64,000 nt of DNA from Streptomyces monomycini. GTDB taxonomy: Bacteria > Actinomycetota > Actinomycetes > Streptomycetales > Streptomycetaceae. Below the pieces are notes generated by a model that did no database searches, was not told the DNA's origin, and saw only the letters and a list, made by a program, of their open reading frames with translations. Location of the stretch: the NCBI RefSeq assembly GCF_022271435.1, contig NZ_JAFIQY010000010.1, positions 62,001 to 126,000 of the forward strand, read 5' to 3'. Below, piece by piece: positions 24,591-32,418 of the stretch; positions within the stretch are counted from its first letter, which is position 1, and each line of letters starts with the position of its first letter. A program made the position numbers and the translations under genes.

Positions 24591-26153
24591 CTACTTCGGG
24601 CAGGTGTCCTGGGTCACCTTGCCGCCGTTGGCGGAGGCGGTGGCCGGGTCCATCGACAGGCACAGGTTCGTCCAGTTGTTGATGAACCGGTAGCTCTTCT
24701 TGGAGTCGTTCGCGGACCCGATCTTGGTCGGGACGACGTTCCACATCTGGCTGCCCGAGAACCAGCGGGTCTCGCAGTCCCACCAGAACAGCTGGGTGCC
24801 GGCCGACGGCGGCGTGCCGTTGTTGTAGGGGATGGTCAGGCACTTGCCGTTGCTCGTCTTGATCTGGAAGTAGCCCTTGTGGTCGAACGACTTGGGCTGC
24901 TCGGCCTGCCACTGGTGGCTGCTGGGCGCCTTCGACTGGCACTCGCGCTGGGTGACCAGGCCGCCGGACTTGGAGCTGTCGAACTCGGGACCCCGCACCA
25001 TGCACCGCTTGTACTGGCTGTTGACGTAGGTCTTGTCGGAGTTGACCAGCCAGATCGCCCGGTTGCCGTTGCCCTTGGGGATGTGGCTGTTGTTGCGGGA
25101 GATGATGTTGTCCACCAGGGCCCAGCCGGGGAAGTCCATCATGACCGTGCCGACGCGGCCACTGTCACCGGCGTTGAGGTACTTCATCAACCGGTAGTTG
25201 ACGCCCTGGACTTCGGTACGGACACCGCCCTGCTCCTGCACGTATCCGCCGGCGTACTCGAACGGGAGCCGCAGAATGGTCTTGGACGCCGAGGTGTACG
25301 TCACGTACATCTCGTCCTTGTCGTCGCGGGCGGCCCGGTCGACGTTCTCCTTGACGTAGTCCCACTTCTGCTGGACGGGGTACGCCGTCCAGTGGTCTTC
25401 CTGATTCTTGTTGAAGGTCTCGATCCCGTATTCGTCGTTGCCGACGCTGTCGAAGCTGCCCAGGACCAGCTTGCCGCGGGCTTCCTTGAGGCTGGGAACC
25501 GGCGCTCGCTTGTCGCCCTTCACCGAAGGGGAGTAGAACAGGTTGCTGAACCTGCTCACGTAGTGGCCGAAGATGCTCTGGGCGTCTTTCTCCCTCATCG
25601 TCTTCGGATCGTTCGCACACTCGGTGGCGCCGACGGTGTCCTTGAAGGGGCACTCGGCCTTCAGGCGCATCACCACCGTCTCGCTCGGGTGCTTCTCCAG
25701 GAATTCCTGCGTCACGTCCAGAACGTCACGGAAATTGGCCTTCTGGTAGACCACTCCGTGGTGGATCGTGAAATCCATGGCTCCGCTGATGCGGACCCGG
25801 ATGTCGATGGCGCGGATGCCGTGCTCCAGCTGCGCCTTCAGGGTCTTCCCGCTGTCGCCGAAGTCCTCCTGCGTCTGCGTGATGGGGCCACCGTGAATGG
25901 AGAGCGTGTCGTGGGTGCCGGGCAGGGACATCGCCGCCAGCGAGGTGTCGTCCGCGATGTTCGCCATCCAGTCCAGCCGGGTCGTCGCCCCGAGATCCCG
26001 GTAGGCGTCCTGGTTCCGCGATCCGGCCGCCCCGGCGGCACCGGGCGCGAGCAGCCCCGCGCCCAGGGCGGCACAGACCGTGAGCAGACGCACCAGGGGG
26101 CGGGATCGCCGACGCGATCCGGCGCCGGTGTCGGGGGAGATGGGGCGGGACAT
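24591..26153 (-). CDS. Secreted PI-PLC X-domain phospholipase with C-terminal ricin-type lectin domain
   Basis: A 520-residue exported enzyme. A basic N-terminus and hydrophobic segment ending APGAAGAAG form the signal peptide. The phosphatidylinositol-specific phospholipase C domain (about residues 50-330) has the catalytic His in LPGTHDTLS, the IDIRVR strand, and a second catalytic His region in IHHG. The last ~140 residues form a ricin B-like beta-trefoil: NGKCLTI and NLCLSMD with HQWQ and QMWNV as QxW-type repeats. It probably cleaves phosphoinositide or glycolipid head groups outside the cell, with the lectin anchoring it to sugar. The start at 26153 has AGGAG four bases upstream. Confidence 0.85.
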   Translation of the reverse strand: MSRPISPDTGAGSRRRSRPLVRLLTVCAALGAGLLAPGAAGAAGSRNQDAYRDLGATTRLDWMANIADDTSLAAMSLPGTHDTLSIHGGPITQTQEDFGDSGKTLKAQLEHGIRAIDIRVRISGAMDFTIHHGVVYQKANFRDVLDVTQEFLEKHPSETVVMRLKAECPFKDTVGATECANDPKTMREKDAQSIFGHYVSRFSNLFYSPSVKGDKRAPVPSLKEARGKLVLGSFDSVGNDEYGIETFNKNQEDHWTAYPVQQKWDYVKENVDRAARDDKDEMYVTYTSASKTILRLPFEYAGGYVQEQGGVRTEVQGVNYRLMKYLNAGDSGRVGTVMMDFPGWALVDNIISRNNSHIPKGNGNRAIWLVNSDKTYVNSQYKRCMVRGPEFDSSKSGGLVTQRECQSKAPSSHQWQAEQPKSFDHKGYFQIKTSNGKCLTIPYNNGTPPSAGTQLFWWDCETRWFSGSQMWNVVPTKIGSANDSKKSYRFINNWTNLCLSMDPATASANGGKVTQDTCPK

Positions 26154-26252
26154 GGGACTCCTGTCGGAATTCACTGGAGACGACCGAAGACGGTCACGGG
26201 ACGTCGCGTGGACGTCCCTCACTCTGTCCCGCTGACCTAACGTTTTTCTAAT

Positions 26253-26288
26253 GGCCCGGCCGCCGCCGGTATCCGGCGGGCGGCGGCC
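26253..26288. terminator. GC-rich hairpin downstream of the PI-PLC promoter region
   Basis: An imperfect GC-rich stem (CCGCCGCCGG pairing with CCGGCGGGCGG around TAT) lies between the PI-PLC start and the end of the next minus-strand gene's neighbour at 26302. It follows the stop of neither strand closely on the plus side, so it serves the minus-strand secreted-protein gene that ends at 26302. Confidence 0.45.
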
Positions 26289-26301
26289 CGCCGATTACCG
26301 C

Positions 26302-26955
26302 TTACTGCTGTACGGACTTCTCGGCCGGGACAATGCTGAAGCGCGCCCGGTTGGGGAACCAGGTCGTCGACAGTTCGCCGCTCGGGTGACTGACGTGATC
26401 GTTCGCGACCGCCACGATCCGGGTCGCGGGCGCGCTCGCGGCGAAACGCATCCGGAGCTTCAGGGTGTGGGTGCCGCCCGGCTGCACCGCGTCGATCGGT
26501 GCGGGACAGTTCTGCCATTGCGTGTAGTGCGGGTTGTCGGCGGGAATCGGATTTTCCCGCGGGCAGATGTGCGTGGTGAAACGGTGGTCGCCGTACTCGG
26601 CCACCAAGGGGTGCCATTCCCCGCCCGCGAAGTACTGGAGTTCGGCGTCGCCGAAACGGAGCTGGTCCGCCGACCGGCTCGTGTGGAACACGATGTGGGA
26701 CCAGTACATGGTGATGGGGAAGGGGAAGTCGTACCGGTTCTCCATCGAAAGCGAGAACTCCGACCAGTCGCCGCCCGCCGTGAAGGTGCTCGGCATGTCG
26801 TGGAACTGCATCACCACGGGCATCTGCTCGGCCTCGGCGGCCGGCGCGGACGCGCTCGTCCGCTGAGCGCTGTCGGCGAGCGCGGGGGTGGCGAGGACGA
26901 GGGAAGGGGCGAGCGCCGCGGCGGCCACGGCGGCCGCGATTCGGATGATCTTCAT
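26302..26955 (-). CDS. Secreted hypothetical protein, 217 aa
   Basis: A 217-residue exported protein of unknown function. The signal peptide is clear (MKIIRIAAAVAAAALAPSLVLATPALADS). The mature part is mostly beta-strand in pattern and aromatic-rich (GGDWSEFSLSMENRYDFPFPITMYWSHIVFHTSRS). It has two cysteines (HICPRE and NCPAP) that could form a disulphide. The alternating hydrophobic pattern and the 'thtlkLRMRFAASAPA' strand suggest an immunoglobulin-like or beta-sandwich domain, but no family is recognised. It is separated from the PI-PLC gene by a hairpin, so cotranscription is doubtful. Confidence 0.75.
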   Translation of the reverse strand: MKIIRIAAAVAAAALAPSLVLATPALADSAQRTSASAPAAEAEQMPVVMQFHDMPSTFTAGGDWSEFSLSMENRYDFPFPITMYWSHIVFHTSRSADQLRFGDAELQYFAGGEWHPLVAEYGDHRFTTHICPRENPIPADNPHYTQWQNCPAPIDAVQPGGTHTLKLRMRFAASAPATRIVAVANDHVSHPSGELSTTWFPNRARFSIVPAEKSVQQ

Positions 26956-27221
26956 GCGGTCATGTTAAGCGCAGGATAAAGACGGACCTCAACCCATTTT
27001 TCCGACGCTTTCGACCAGTCGACAGCCCGACAACCACTGGAGCCATGGCCCCGGAGGGGGCGGGGAACGACCGGACCTGGCGCGTTGACCAGCCCACCGG
27101 TCATCGGGTATACGGGCGTCGCCAACATCCGTACGACATTGCCAACTTCCGGCAACGACATCCGGGCGAATTGCCGCGATGATCTCTTCATCGACAGTCC
27201 GAACCCGGAGGCACCCCACCC

Positions 27222-27983
27222 ATGAGACCGACCCGCGCCACCCTGATCGTCGCCGCCACCGCCCTGACCCCGGCCCTGCTCCTGGCCACCCCGGCGTTCG
27301 CCGCCCCGGCGTCCGCCACCGCCCGTACGGTCGCGACGGCCCCCGTGGCAGCCACACCCGGGACGCCGGTCGGCGAGGTGTCGACGGACGACCTCCGCGT
27401 AGCGGTCTCGCGCATTCTGGCGGACAAGAACATCGGCAAGGGCGTGCAGCGCGAGGCCGCCAGAGCCCTTGCCGACGGCAGCCCCGAAGCCCTCCGCGCC
27501 TTCCTCGGAACCGGTCACCGCCTCGCCCAGGCCGAGGACGACCGCGTCGCCATCTCCACCATCCTCGCCCGCAAGGACACCGGCCGCGCGGTCAAGGAAG
27601 CCATTTACCAGCTCCTCGACAACGGCACGCCGGAAGAATTGCGCGCCTTCCTCGAAACGGGTTACCGCCTCGCCCGTTTCGAGGACGACCGCGTAGCCGT
27701 CTCCAGCATCCTGGCGCGCAAGGAAATCGGTCCCGGGGTCAAGAAGGAGATCTACCAGCTCCTCGACAACAACGGCACGCCCGAAGAGTTCCGCGCCTTC
27801 CTCGAAACCGGCTACCGCCTCGCCCAGGCCGATGACGACCGCGTGGCCGTCGCCAGAATCCTCACCAGGCCGAACATCAGCAAGGCTCTCCGTAAGGCGG
27901 TCAACGAGGTCCTCGACGACGGATCGCCGGAGGCGCTGCGGTACTTCCTGGAGGTCGGCCAGTACAAGGTGGACGGCAAGTGA
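27222..27983 (+). CDS. Secreted ALF-repeat protein
   Basis: A 253-residue exported protein. After a signal peptide (residues 1-28, ending PAFAAPA) and a short linker, it consists of four consecutive ~44-residue helical repeats. Each has the form DRVAVSxILARK-GxxVKxxIYQLLDNGTPEEFRAFLETGYRLAQxED, matching the ALF (short actinobacterial alpha-helical) repeat. Repeats two and three are nearly identical, showing recent internal duplication or conversion. Function of ALF proteins is not known; many are large secreted repeat proteins in Streptomyces, and this is a minimal one. A very strong terminator follows. Confidence 0.88.
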   Translation: MRPTRATLIVAATALTPALLLATPAFAAPASATARTVATAPVAATPGTPVGEVSTDDLRVAVSRILADKNIGKGVQREAARALADGSPEALRAFLGTGHRLAQAEDDRVAISTILARKDTGRAVKEAIYQLLDNGTPEELRAFLETGYRLARFEDDRVAVSSILARKEIGPGVKKEIYQLLDNNGTPEEFRAFLETGYRLAQADDDRVAVARILTRPNISKALRKAVNEVLDDGSPEALRYFLEVGQYKVDGK

Positions 27984-27988
27984 CCTGA

Positions 27989-28037
27989 GCCCTCCAGCGT
28001 GCGGCCGGCGCCCGGCACCGGCCGCACGCTGGAGGGC
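27989..28037. terminator. Strong bidirectional terminator
   Basis: A perfect 20-bp stem (27989-28008 with 28018-28037) and nine-base loop, six bases after the ALF gene stop and two bases before the end of the convergent AraC gene. Confidence 0.9.
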
Positions 28038-28039
28038 GA

Positions 28040-28963
28040 TCACTCGCGAAGCCGGGAACGGTACTCGCCCGGCGGCATGCCCCGGGCACGTCGGAAGGCG
28101 CGGCTGAAAGCGTGCGGCGAGGCGTAGCCGACCGCGCCGGAGATCGACTCGACCGGCTCGTCGGTGTCGCGGAGCCGGACGGACGCCAGGTCCATGCGCC
28201 ACTGCGTCACGTAGGCGCCCGGCGTCTGTCCGAGCGCGGACCGGAAGTGCCGGGACAGCGTCGTCCGGGAGACCGCCGTCGCGGCCGCCAGGGACTCGGT
28301 CGTCCAGGGGTGTTCCGGTCGGGCGTGGACCCGTGCCAGGGCGTCGCGCACGACCGGATCACGCATCGCGCCCAGCCATGAGCCGGACTGCTCCTCCGGG
28401 TGGCGGGCCAGCCAGACGCGGACGAACTGGACGAGCAGAAGGTCCACGATGCTGTTGACGGCGGCGGTGCTGCCGATCTGGGGCTGTGCGAGCTCCGCCG
28501 TCAGAAGCTCGACGGTCCTTGTGAGCTGTGTGTTCTCCCGGCTCGTGACGTGCATCGGCCGGCCGAGGGAGGTGAGCACCGGCGTGCTCACCTCCGGGTC
28601 CTGCTCATAGCGCAGGACGATCACTTCCGTCCGCGCCGGCGCCGAGCCCAGGTGCAGGGCGCCGCCGTCGGTGAGGGCCTGGTCCGTCGCTTTCCGGTCA
28701 CAGGGGCCCATCGCCGTACCGGGCCCGCCGGCCAACCCGTGGGCGGTGTCCGGCGCCAACAGGACGGCGTCTCCCGCCCGCACCTCCAGAGGCTTCCCGC
28801 CCGGGACGTGGAGCCACATCGAGCCACGAGACACCACATGCAGTGCCGCTGCCGGACCGGCGTCCAGCCACAGCCCCCAGCTCCCTCCGGCCTTCAGTAC
28901 GACCCCGAGCGCCCCCCGCGCACCCGATACACGCAAGGCCTCCGCGAGTACGTCCATCGTCAC
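28040..28963 (-). CDS. AraC family regulator with cupin sensor domain
   Basis: A 307-residue regulator. The N-terminal half is a cupin-like ligand domain of the cupin_6/RCS type (HVVSRGSMWLHVPGGKPLEVRAGDAVLLAPDTAHGLAG). The C-terminal ~100 residues hold two helix-turn-helix motifs of the AraC domain (ESLAAATAVSRTTLSRHFRSALGQTPGAYVTQWRMDLASVRL and ISGAVGYASPHAFSRAFRRARGMPPGEYR). It lies 18 bases downstream of the oxidoreductase gene, so the two form an operon in which the enzyme is first. AraC members of this type often regulate a neighbouring zinc-free alcohol dehydrogenase in response to an aldehyde or quinone; inferred here from position. Confidence 0.9.
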   Translation of the reverse strand: MTMDVLAEALRVSGARGALGVVLKAGGSWGLWLDAGPAAALHVVSRGSMWLHVPGGKPLEVRAGDAVLLAPDTAHGLAGGPGTAMGPCDRKATDQALTDGGALHLGSAPARTEVIVLRYEQDPEVSTPVLTSLGRPMHVTSRENTQLTRTVELLTAELAQPQIGSTAAVNSIVDLLLVQFVRVWLARHPEEQSGSWLGAMRDPVVRDALARVHARPEHPWTTESLAAATAVSRTTLSRHFRSALGQTPGAYVTQWRMDLASVRLRDTDEPVESISGAVGYASPHAFSRAFRRARGMPPGEYRSRLRE

Positions 28964-28981
28964 CGTCCTCCTCGACGGGCG

Positions 28982-29890
28982 TCAGACCACGTCAAGAACG
29001 ATCTTCCCGTGCACCTTCCGCGCGAACAGTGCCCGGACGGCGTCGCCCACGTCCTGCCAGTCGCCGCGCAGTCCGACCGGCGCCGAGAGCTTTCCGGCTG
29101 CCATGAGGCCCAGCAGGTCCGTCAGCTCCCCGCTGGTCGGCGTCATGTCGCCGTAGGTGGCGATGCTACGGGGCTCGCCGAAACCGAACAGGACCCCTGA
29201 CGGGAACGTGGTGTCCTGCCCCGAGGAGTAACCGACCACGTGGAGGGTGCCGCCCTCGGCGAGGAGACTCCACGCCTCGGCCACCAGCGGCCCGCCGACC
29301 GTGTCCAGGACGAGGTCGAACCGGCACTCGGTCGCGGCCAGGTCGGTCACCACCTTGTCGGCGCCGAGTTCGCGGAGCCCGGCGGCCCGGTCCGGTGACC
29401 CCACGAGTGCCGTCACCCGGGCGCCCGCCAGCGCCGCCAACTGCACGGCGAAGTGCCCCACGCCCCCGCTGGCGCCGGTGATCAGCACGTCGCGCGCCAG
29501 CAGGGAACGCTTGCGCAGCACCCGCAGCGCGGTGACTCCCGCGATGCCCAGCGCGGCGGCGTCGGCCAGATCCACGCCCTGGGGCACGGTACCGAGCGAA
29601 GCGGGCCTGACCGCCACCCGCTCCGCCCACGCGTGCGCGGACATCCCCAGCGCGACACGTGTCCCTTCGGGCGGCCCCGAGCCATCGGCTGCGGCGCGCA
29701 CCACGACGCCGGCCGCGTCGTGACCGTGCACAGCGCCGGCCGGCCACTGGTCCACGTAATTCAGCTCTCCGAAGTTGAGACCGATGTGCCGTATCCCGAC
29801 CAATGCCTCGTCGTCGGCCGGAACGGGCTCGTCAACGTCGGCGAACCGGACGGGCCCGGCCTCGCCGTGCTCGACCACAAGGGCGCGCAT
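28982..29890 (-). CDS. MDR-family zinc-independent alcohol dehydrogenase/quinone oxidoreductase
   Basis: A 302-residue medium-chain dehydrogenase/reductase. It has the GroES-like N-terminal fold (IRHIGLNFGELNYVDQWP) and a Rossmann domain with GASGGVGHFAVQLA for NADPH binding. It lacks the structural-zinc cysteine cluster and the catalytic Cys/His ligands of true alcohol dehydrogenases, placing it with quinone oxidoreductase-like enzymes. The start at 29890 (MRALVVEHG) has GAAGGA upstream; the longer open frame before it is Arg-rich and unlikely to be coding. First gene of an operon with the AraC regulator. Substrate unknown. Confidence 0.88.
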   Translation of the reverse strand: MRALVVEHGEAGPVRFADVDEPVPADDEALVGIRHIGLNFGELNYVDQWPAGAVHGHDAAGVVVRAAADGSGPPEGTRVALGMSAHAWAERVAVRPASLGTVPQGVDLADAAALGIAGVTALRVLRKRSLLARDVLITGASGGVGHFAVQLAALAGARVTALVGSPDRAAGLRELGADKVVTDLAATECRFDLVLDTVGGPLVAEAWSLLAEGGTLHVVGYSSGQDTTFPSGVLFGFGEPRSIATYGDMTPTSGELTDLLGLMAAGKLSAPVGLRGDWQDVGDAVRALFARKVHGKIVLDVV

Positions 29891-30024
29891 AGGGGTGTTT
29901 CCTTCTCTCGCGGAATGCGCCCGGAACTCGGCGCGGCAGTGGACGGAGTGGGCGCGAAAGCCGCACTGTCGCCTCCTGAAACCCTGTCGCAGGACCAGCA
30001 CGGCGACCAGCCCCGTCAGAACCG

Positions 30025-30047
30025 ATCAGTTGACGATCTGTATCAGT
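30025..30047 (-). promoter_or_regulatory. Direct repeat ATCAGT-N11-ATCAGT, candidate AraC site
   Basis: Two identical hexamers (30025-30030, 30042-30047) are spaced 17 bases start to start, about 135-157 bases upstream of the oxidoreductase start. AraC proteins usually bind direct repeats, and the gene's operon partner is one. Only suggestive. Confidence 0.25.
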
Positions 30048-30084
30048 GCGACTCGTGGTCCGCACGACACCGCAGAACACGAAT

Positions 30085-30123
30085 GAGCCGCTGCCCGGTG
30101 AAGAAATCACCGGGCAGCGGCTC
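30085..30123. terminator. Terminator of the 98-aa secreted protein gene
   Basis: A perfect 17-bp stem with loop AGAAA (30085-30101 and 30107-30123), 78 bases downstream of the minus-strand stop at 30201. Confidence 0.85.
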
Positions 30124-30200
30124 GCTCAATCTCCGGGGCCTGCCGCCTCAAGGGCCGTCCGCCTCCGGGACCCGCCCCGGAGCCGTCCGGCGATCGGACC

Positions 30201-30497
30201 TCAGCTGCCGAACGGACCGGGGTTGTTCTTGTCCGCGTCCTGGCACTGCTTGATCCGCTTCTCGATCGCCCGCGCCTTGGCGCGCTCCTTGTCGGCCGCC
30301 TTGTGCTGACCACGGGCGTCCAGCTTCGCGGCCTTGGACTTGTGCGCCTTGGCCTCCTGGCTCATCTGGCCGATGTGGCAGGTGACCTTCCCACGGGCCG
30401 ACACGGCGCCCTGGGCCGCCTGCGCGGGAACGGCCGCGAACAGAACGCCGCCCGCGAGAGCGGCGGAAACGGCAAGTGTGGTGATACGTCGACGCAT
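30201..30497 (-). CDS. Small secreted Lys/Ala-rich helical protein, 98 aa
   Basis: A 98-residue exported protein: signal peptide MRRRITTLAVSAALAGGVLFAAVPAQA, then a ~70-residue mature part. The mature part is rich in Lys, Ala, Gln and Glu (SQEAKAHKSKAAKLDARGQHKAADKERAKARAIEKRI), strongly helical and possibly coiled coil. Two cysteines (TCHIG and QCQDA) flank the helix and could form a disulphide-closed hairpin. No known family. It has its own terminator and stands alone. Confidence 0.75.
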   Translation of the reverse strand: MRRRITTLAVSAALAGGVLFAAVPAQAAQGAVSARGKVTCHIGQMSQEAKAHKSKAAKLDARGQHKAADKERAKARAIEKRIKQCQDADKNNPGPFGS

Positions 30498-30581
30498 AAA
30501 GCTCCCCGTTCACATAACGAGTCGTACCGACCGACCCGTTGAGGTGTGGCTGATAACAGTCGATCACTGTAGCCGAAGGGA

Positions 30582-31793
30582 TCAGCATTCCCAGCCGTCA
30601 CCCAATTCACCGCTTATCCCGCGAAAGCCTGTACTTTTCCTCGGATCGTCCAGCCACACCTCCTCGCCTTCCGCGGTGACGGTCAGGCCGAACCGTTCAT
30701 GTCCGGGCCGGCCATTCCCTTCCCACCACCGGTGTGCGGCCTCCGCCTCGTCCCAGAGCCGACGGGGGCCGCCCTGCCAGACGCGGGCTCCCCCGCCGTC
30801 CCGGAAGTACGCACACGCCCAGGACCGGTCCCGCAGCCCGTAGAGCCACACCGGGCGCGCACCGTCCCGTTTCTCCGCCTCGACCTGCACGCAGTCGGGC
30901 ACCCTCAGCCCGATCACGAACCGTTGCGGCCCGAACGCCCCGCCCGTGAATTCCTCCTCCGTGAGTTCCGTGGACGTCTCCTCCCCGCCTCTCACATTCC
31001 CCGGAACGTACTCCGCGTGCTCAACCGGCCGCAGCCGATGCGCCCGCAGCTTCATGAATTCCACCGGCCCGGTGAATTTCCCCGAAGCGCTGCGACCGTC
31101 CTCTGCCACCACCAGACGCGCCACGCCATCGGCGTGACTGTAATGCGTCCCCCAGGGCGCGACGAGAATTCCCCCGGGGCGGCACTGCTCGACCCAGGCC
31201 CAGGGAAAGCGACGGAGCCCGCACGTCGCGATGATCCGGTCGTACGGCGCCCCCTCCGGATGCCCCCGTGTGCCGTCCCCGTGCACAACCCGCACGAAGC
31301 TGCCGAACGCGTCCAGCGCCGTACGGGCCCGCTCCGCGGCCTCCCCGTCCACCTCCACGCTGACCACCCGCCCCGGCCCGGCCCGGTGCGCCAGCAGCGC
31401 CGCGTTCCACCCTGTCCCCGTCCCGATCTCCAGCACCTTGTCCCCCGGCCGCAGGTCCACGTCCCGCAGCATCCGGAACACCACCGACGGCATGGACGCG
31501 GAACTGGTGGCCACGGCCCCCGGCTCCGTACCGGTGTGCTTACCGTCGTCCCACTGTGTGACCACCGGACAGTCCGCGTCGGCGTAGGCCCGCCACCGCT
31601 CCGGCTCGTCGGCCCGGGAGACGAATACGCTGTGCCCGGCCGCCATGTCCCAAGGCCACATGAGCGCCGGCAGAAAGGCCGACCGGGGCACTTCCGCGAA
31701 CGACGGCGCCCACTCGGCGGACAACACGCCGGTGCGGACGAGGGCGAGGCCCAACTCGGTACTCACGGGCAGCCGCTGACGTTCGTACGCCAT
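30582..31793 (-). CDS. PCMT-family (isoaspartyl-type) SAM methyltransferase with C-terminal extension
   Basis: A 403-residue cytosolic methyltransferase. The N-terminal and central part follow the protein-L-isoaspartate O-methyltransferase pattern: SFAEVPRSAFLP, then a substrate-loop-like SSASMPSVVFRMLRDV, SAM motif I LEIGTGTGWN (121-130), VVSVEVDGEAAERAR, YDRIIATCGLRR and PGGILVAPWG. About 150 residues beyond the core form a second domain (FVIGLRVPDC, WLYGLRDRSWACAYF). This size and layout matches the methyltransferases seen with ATP-grasp or lanthipeptide systems more than the ~210-aa repair enzyme. The start at 31793 (MAYERQRLPV) is two bases after the stop of the small upstream gene, so it is third in a tight operon. 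The target is unknown. Confidence 0.85.
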   Translation of the reverse strand: MAYERQRLPVSTELGLALVRTGVLSAEWAPSFAEVPRSAFLPALMWPWDMAAGHSVFVSRADEPERWRAYADADCPVVTQWDDGKHTGTEPGAVATSSASMPSVVFRMLRDVDLRPGDKVLEIGTGTGWNAALLAHRAGPGRVVSVEVDGEAAERARTALDAFGSFVRVVHGDGTRGHPEGAPYDRIIATCGLRRFPWAWVEQCRPGGILVAPWGTHYSHADGVARLVVAEDGRSASGKFTGPVEFMKLRAHRLRPVEHAEYVPGNVRGGEETSTELTEEEFTGGAFGPQRFVIGLRVPDCVQVEAEKRDGARPVWLYGLRDRSWACAYFRDGGGARVWQGGPRRLWDEAEAAHRWWEGNGRPGHERFGLTVTAEGEEVWLDDPRKSTGFRGISGELGDGWEC

Positions 31794-31795
31794 GC

Positions 31796-32044
31796 CTACA
31801 CAACCTTCGGCGGATTGGGAACACCGGGACCGCCGTCCGGTGTCGGCGGCTGGTGCGGGCCCGGGTAGGGCTCGCCGGGCAGCTTGTCGCCGCCACCGTG
31901 ATGGGGGTGCCGGCGGATCAGGACTTGGCAGTCGGTCGCCCTGGACCGGTCGCCGGACTTCAACGCGACGACCAGCGCACGCGCCAGCTCCACACACGCC
32001 GGGCACTCCCCGGCGCCCTTCTGAGGGTTCAGCAACACCGTCAT
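31796..32044 (-). CDS. Small Cys3His protein B, 82 aa
   Basis: An 82-residue protein with ligand-like residues C14-P-A-C17, C39 and H46, that is CxxC-x21-C-x6-H. A helix (VELARALVVALKSGDRSRATD) lies between the second and third cysteines, and the tail is Pro/Gly-rich. A zinc-bound mini-domain is inferred. The ATG overlaps the stop of the previous small gene (ATGA, 32041-32044), and its stop is two bases before the methyltransferase start. Exactly the same metal-ligand spacing occurs in the preceding protein, although the rest of the two sequences differs. No known family recognised. Confidence 0.72.
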   Translation of the reverse strand: MTVLLNPQKGAGECPACVELARALVVALKSGDRSRATDCQVLIRRHPHHGGGDKLPGEPYPGPHQPPTPDGGPGVPNPPKVV

Positions 32045-32247
32045 GCCCGGCTCCCCCGCTCGTGCGGGTGCCCGGCGATGACTCCGTTGCAGCTCAGCAC
32101 GGTGAGCGGCCGCCCATCGTCCCGAGCGGGCTCCCGGTCCCCGTACGCGGACGCACATACGGTGCAGCCGGGGGCGGGGACGGGTTCCAGCCCCGTTCCC
32201 ATGACCGGCCCTTCGCCAACTACGCCGGCCCTTTCGCCGATACCCAT
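32041..32247 (-). CDS. Small Cys3His protein A, 68 aa
   Basis: A 68-residue protein with C28-T-V-C31, C53 and H60, again CxxC-x21-C-x6-H. The flanks are short and Gly/Pro/Arg-rich; LTVLSCNGVIAGH carries the third cysteine and the histidine. The start at 32247 (MGIGERAGVV) has GAAGG eight bases upstream; another ATG at codon 16 (MGTGLEP) is possible. First gene of the three-gene operon, coupled by ATGA to protein B. A palindrome in the upstream interval may bind the divergent XRE regulator. Function unknown. Confidence 0.68.
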   Translation of the reverse strand: MGIGERAGVVGEGPVMGTGLEPVPAPGCTVCASAYGDREPARDDGRPLTVLSCNGVIAGHPHERGSRA

Positions 32248-32295
32248 AAGAAACCCTTCACTTGTTCCCGGCTCGCACACTCACCCAGTGCAGCC

Positions 32296-32330
32296 ACCTG
32301 GTTACAGGTTGGCGCAGATATCAGTAGCCT
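32296..32330 (+). promoter_or_regulatory. Promoter and operator between the methyltransferase operon and the XRE gene
   Basis: The palindrome ACCTG-GTTA-CAGGT (32296-32309) overlaps TTACAG (32302-32307), a candidate -35, which is 17 bases from TAGCCT (32325-32330), a good -10 for the XRE gene. The palindrome is also 49 bases before the start of the divergent small-protein operon, so one regulator dimer could affect both directions. Confidence 0.45.
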
Positions 32331-32418
32331 GGGGAGCGTTCGGGCGCCCGACCTGAGGGCTGAGCGTCATGGCATATGCGCACGTCGTTGACCAGCGAAA
32401 ACAGCCTGACCGAGCACC

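Larger units (their letters stand above)
29891..30200. other. 310-bp interval without a gene: oxidoreductase promoter region and a terminator
   Basis: The right part holds the terminator of the 98-aa secreted protein gene (30085-30123). The left part is the leader and promoter region of the minus-strand oxidoreductase. A direct repeat ATCAGT (30025-30030 and 30042-30047, 17 bases apart) is a candidate site for the AraC regulator. No coding potential beyond random frames is evident. Confidence 0.5.
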
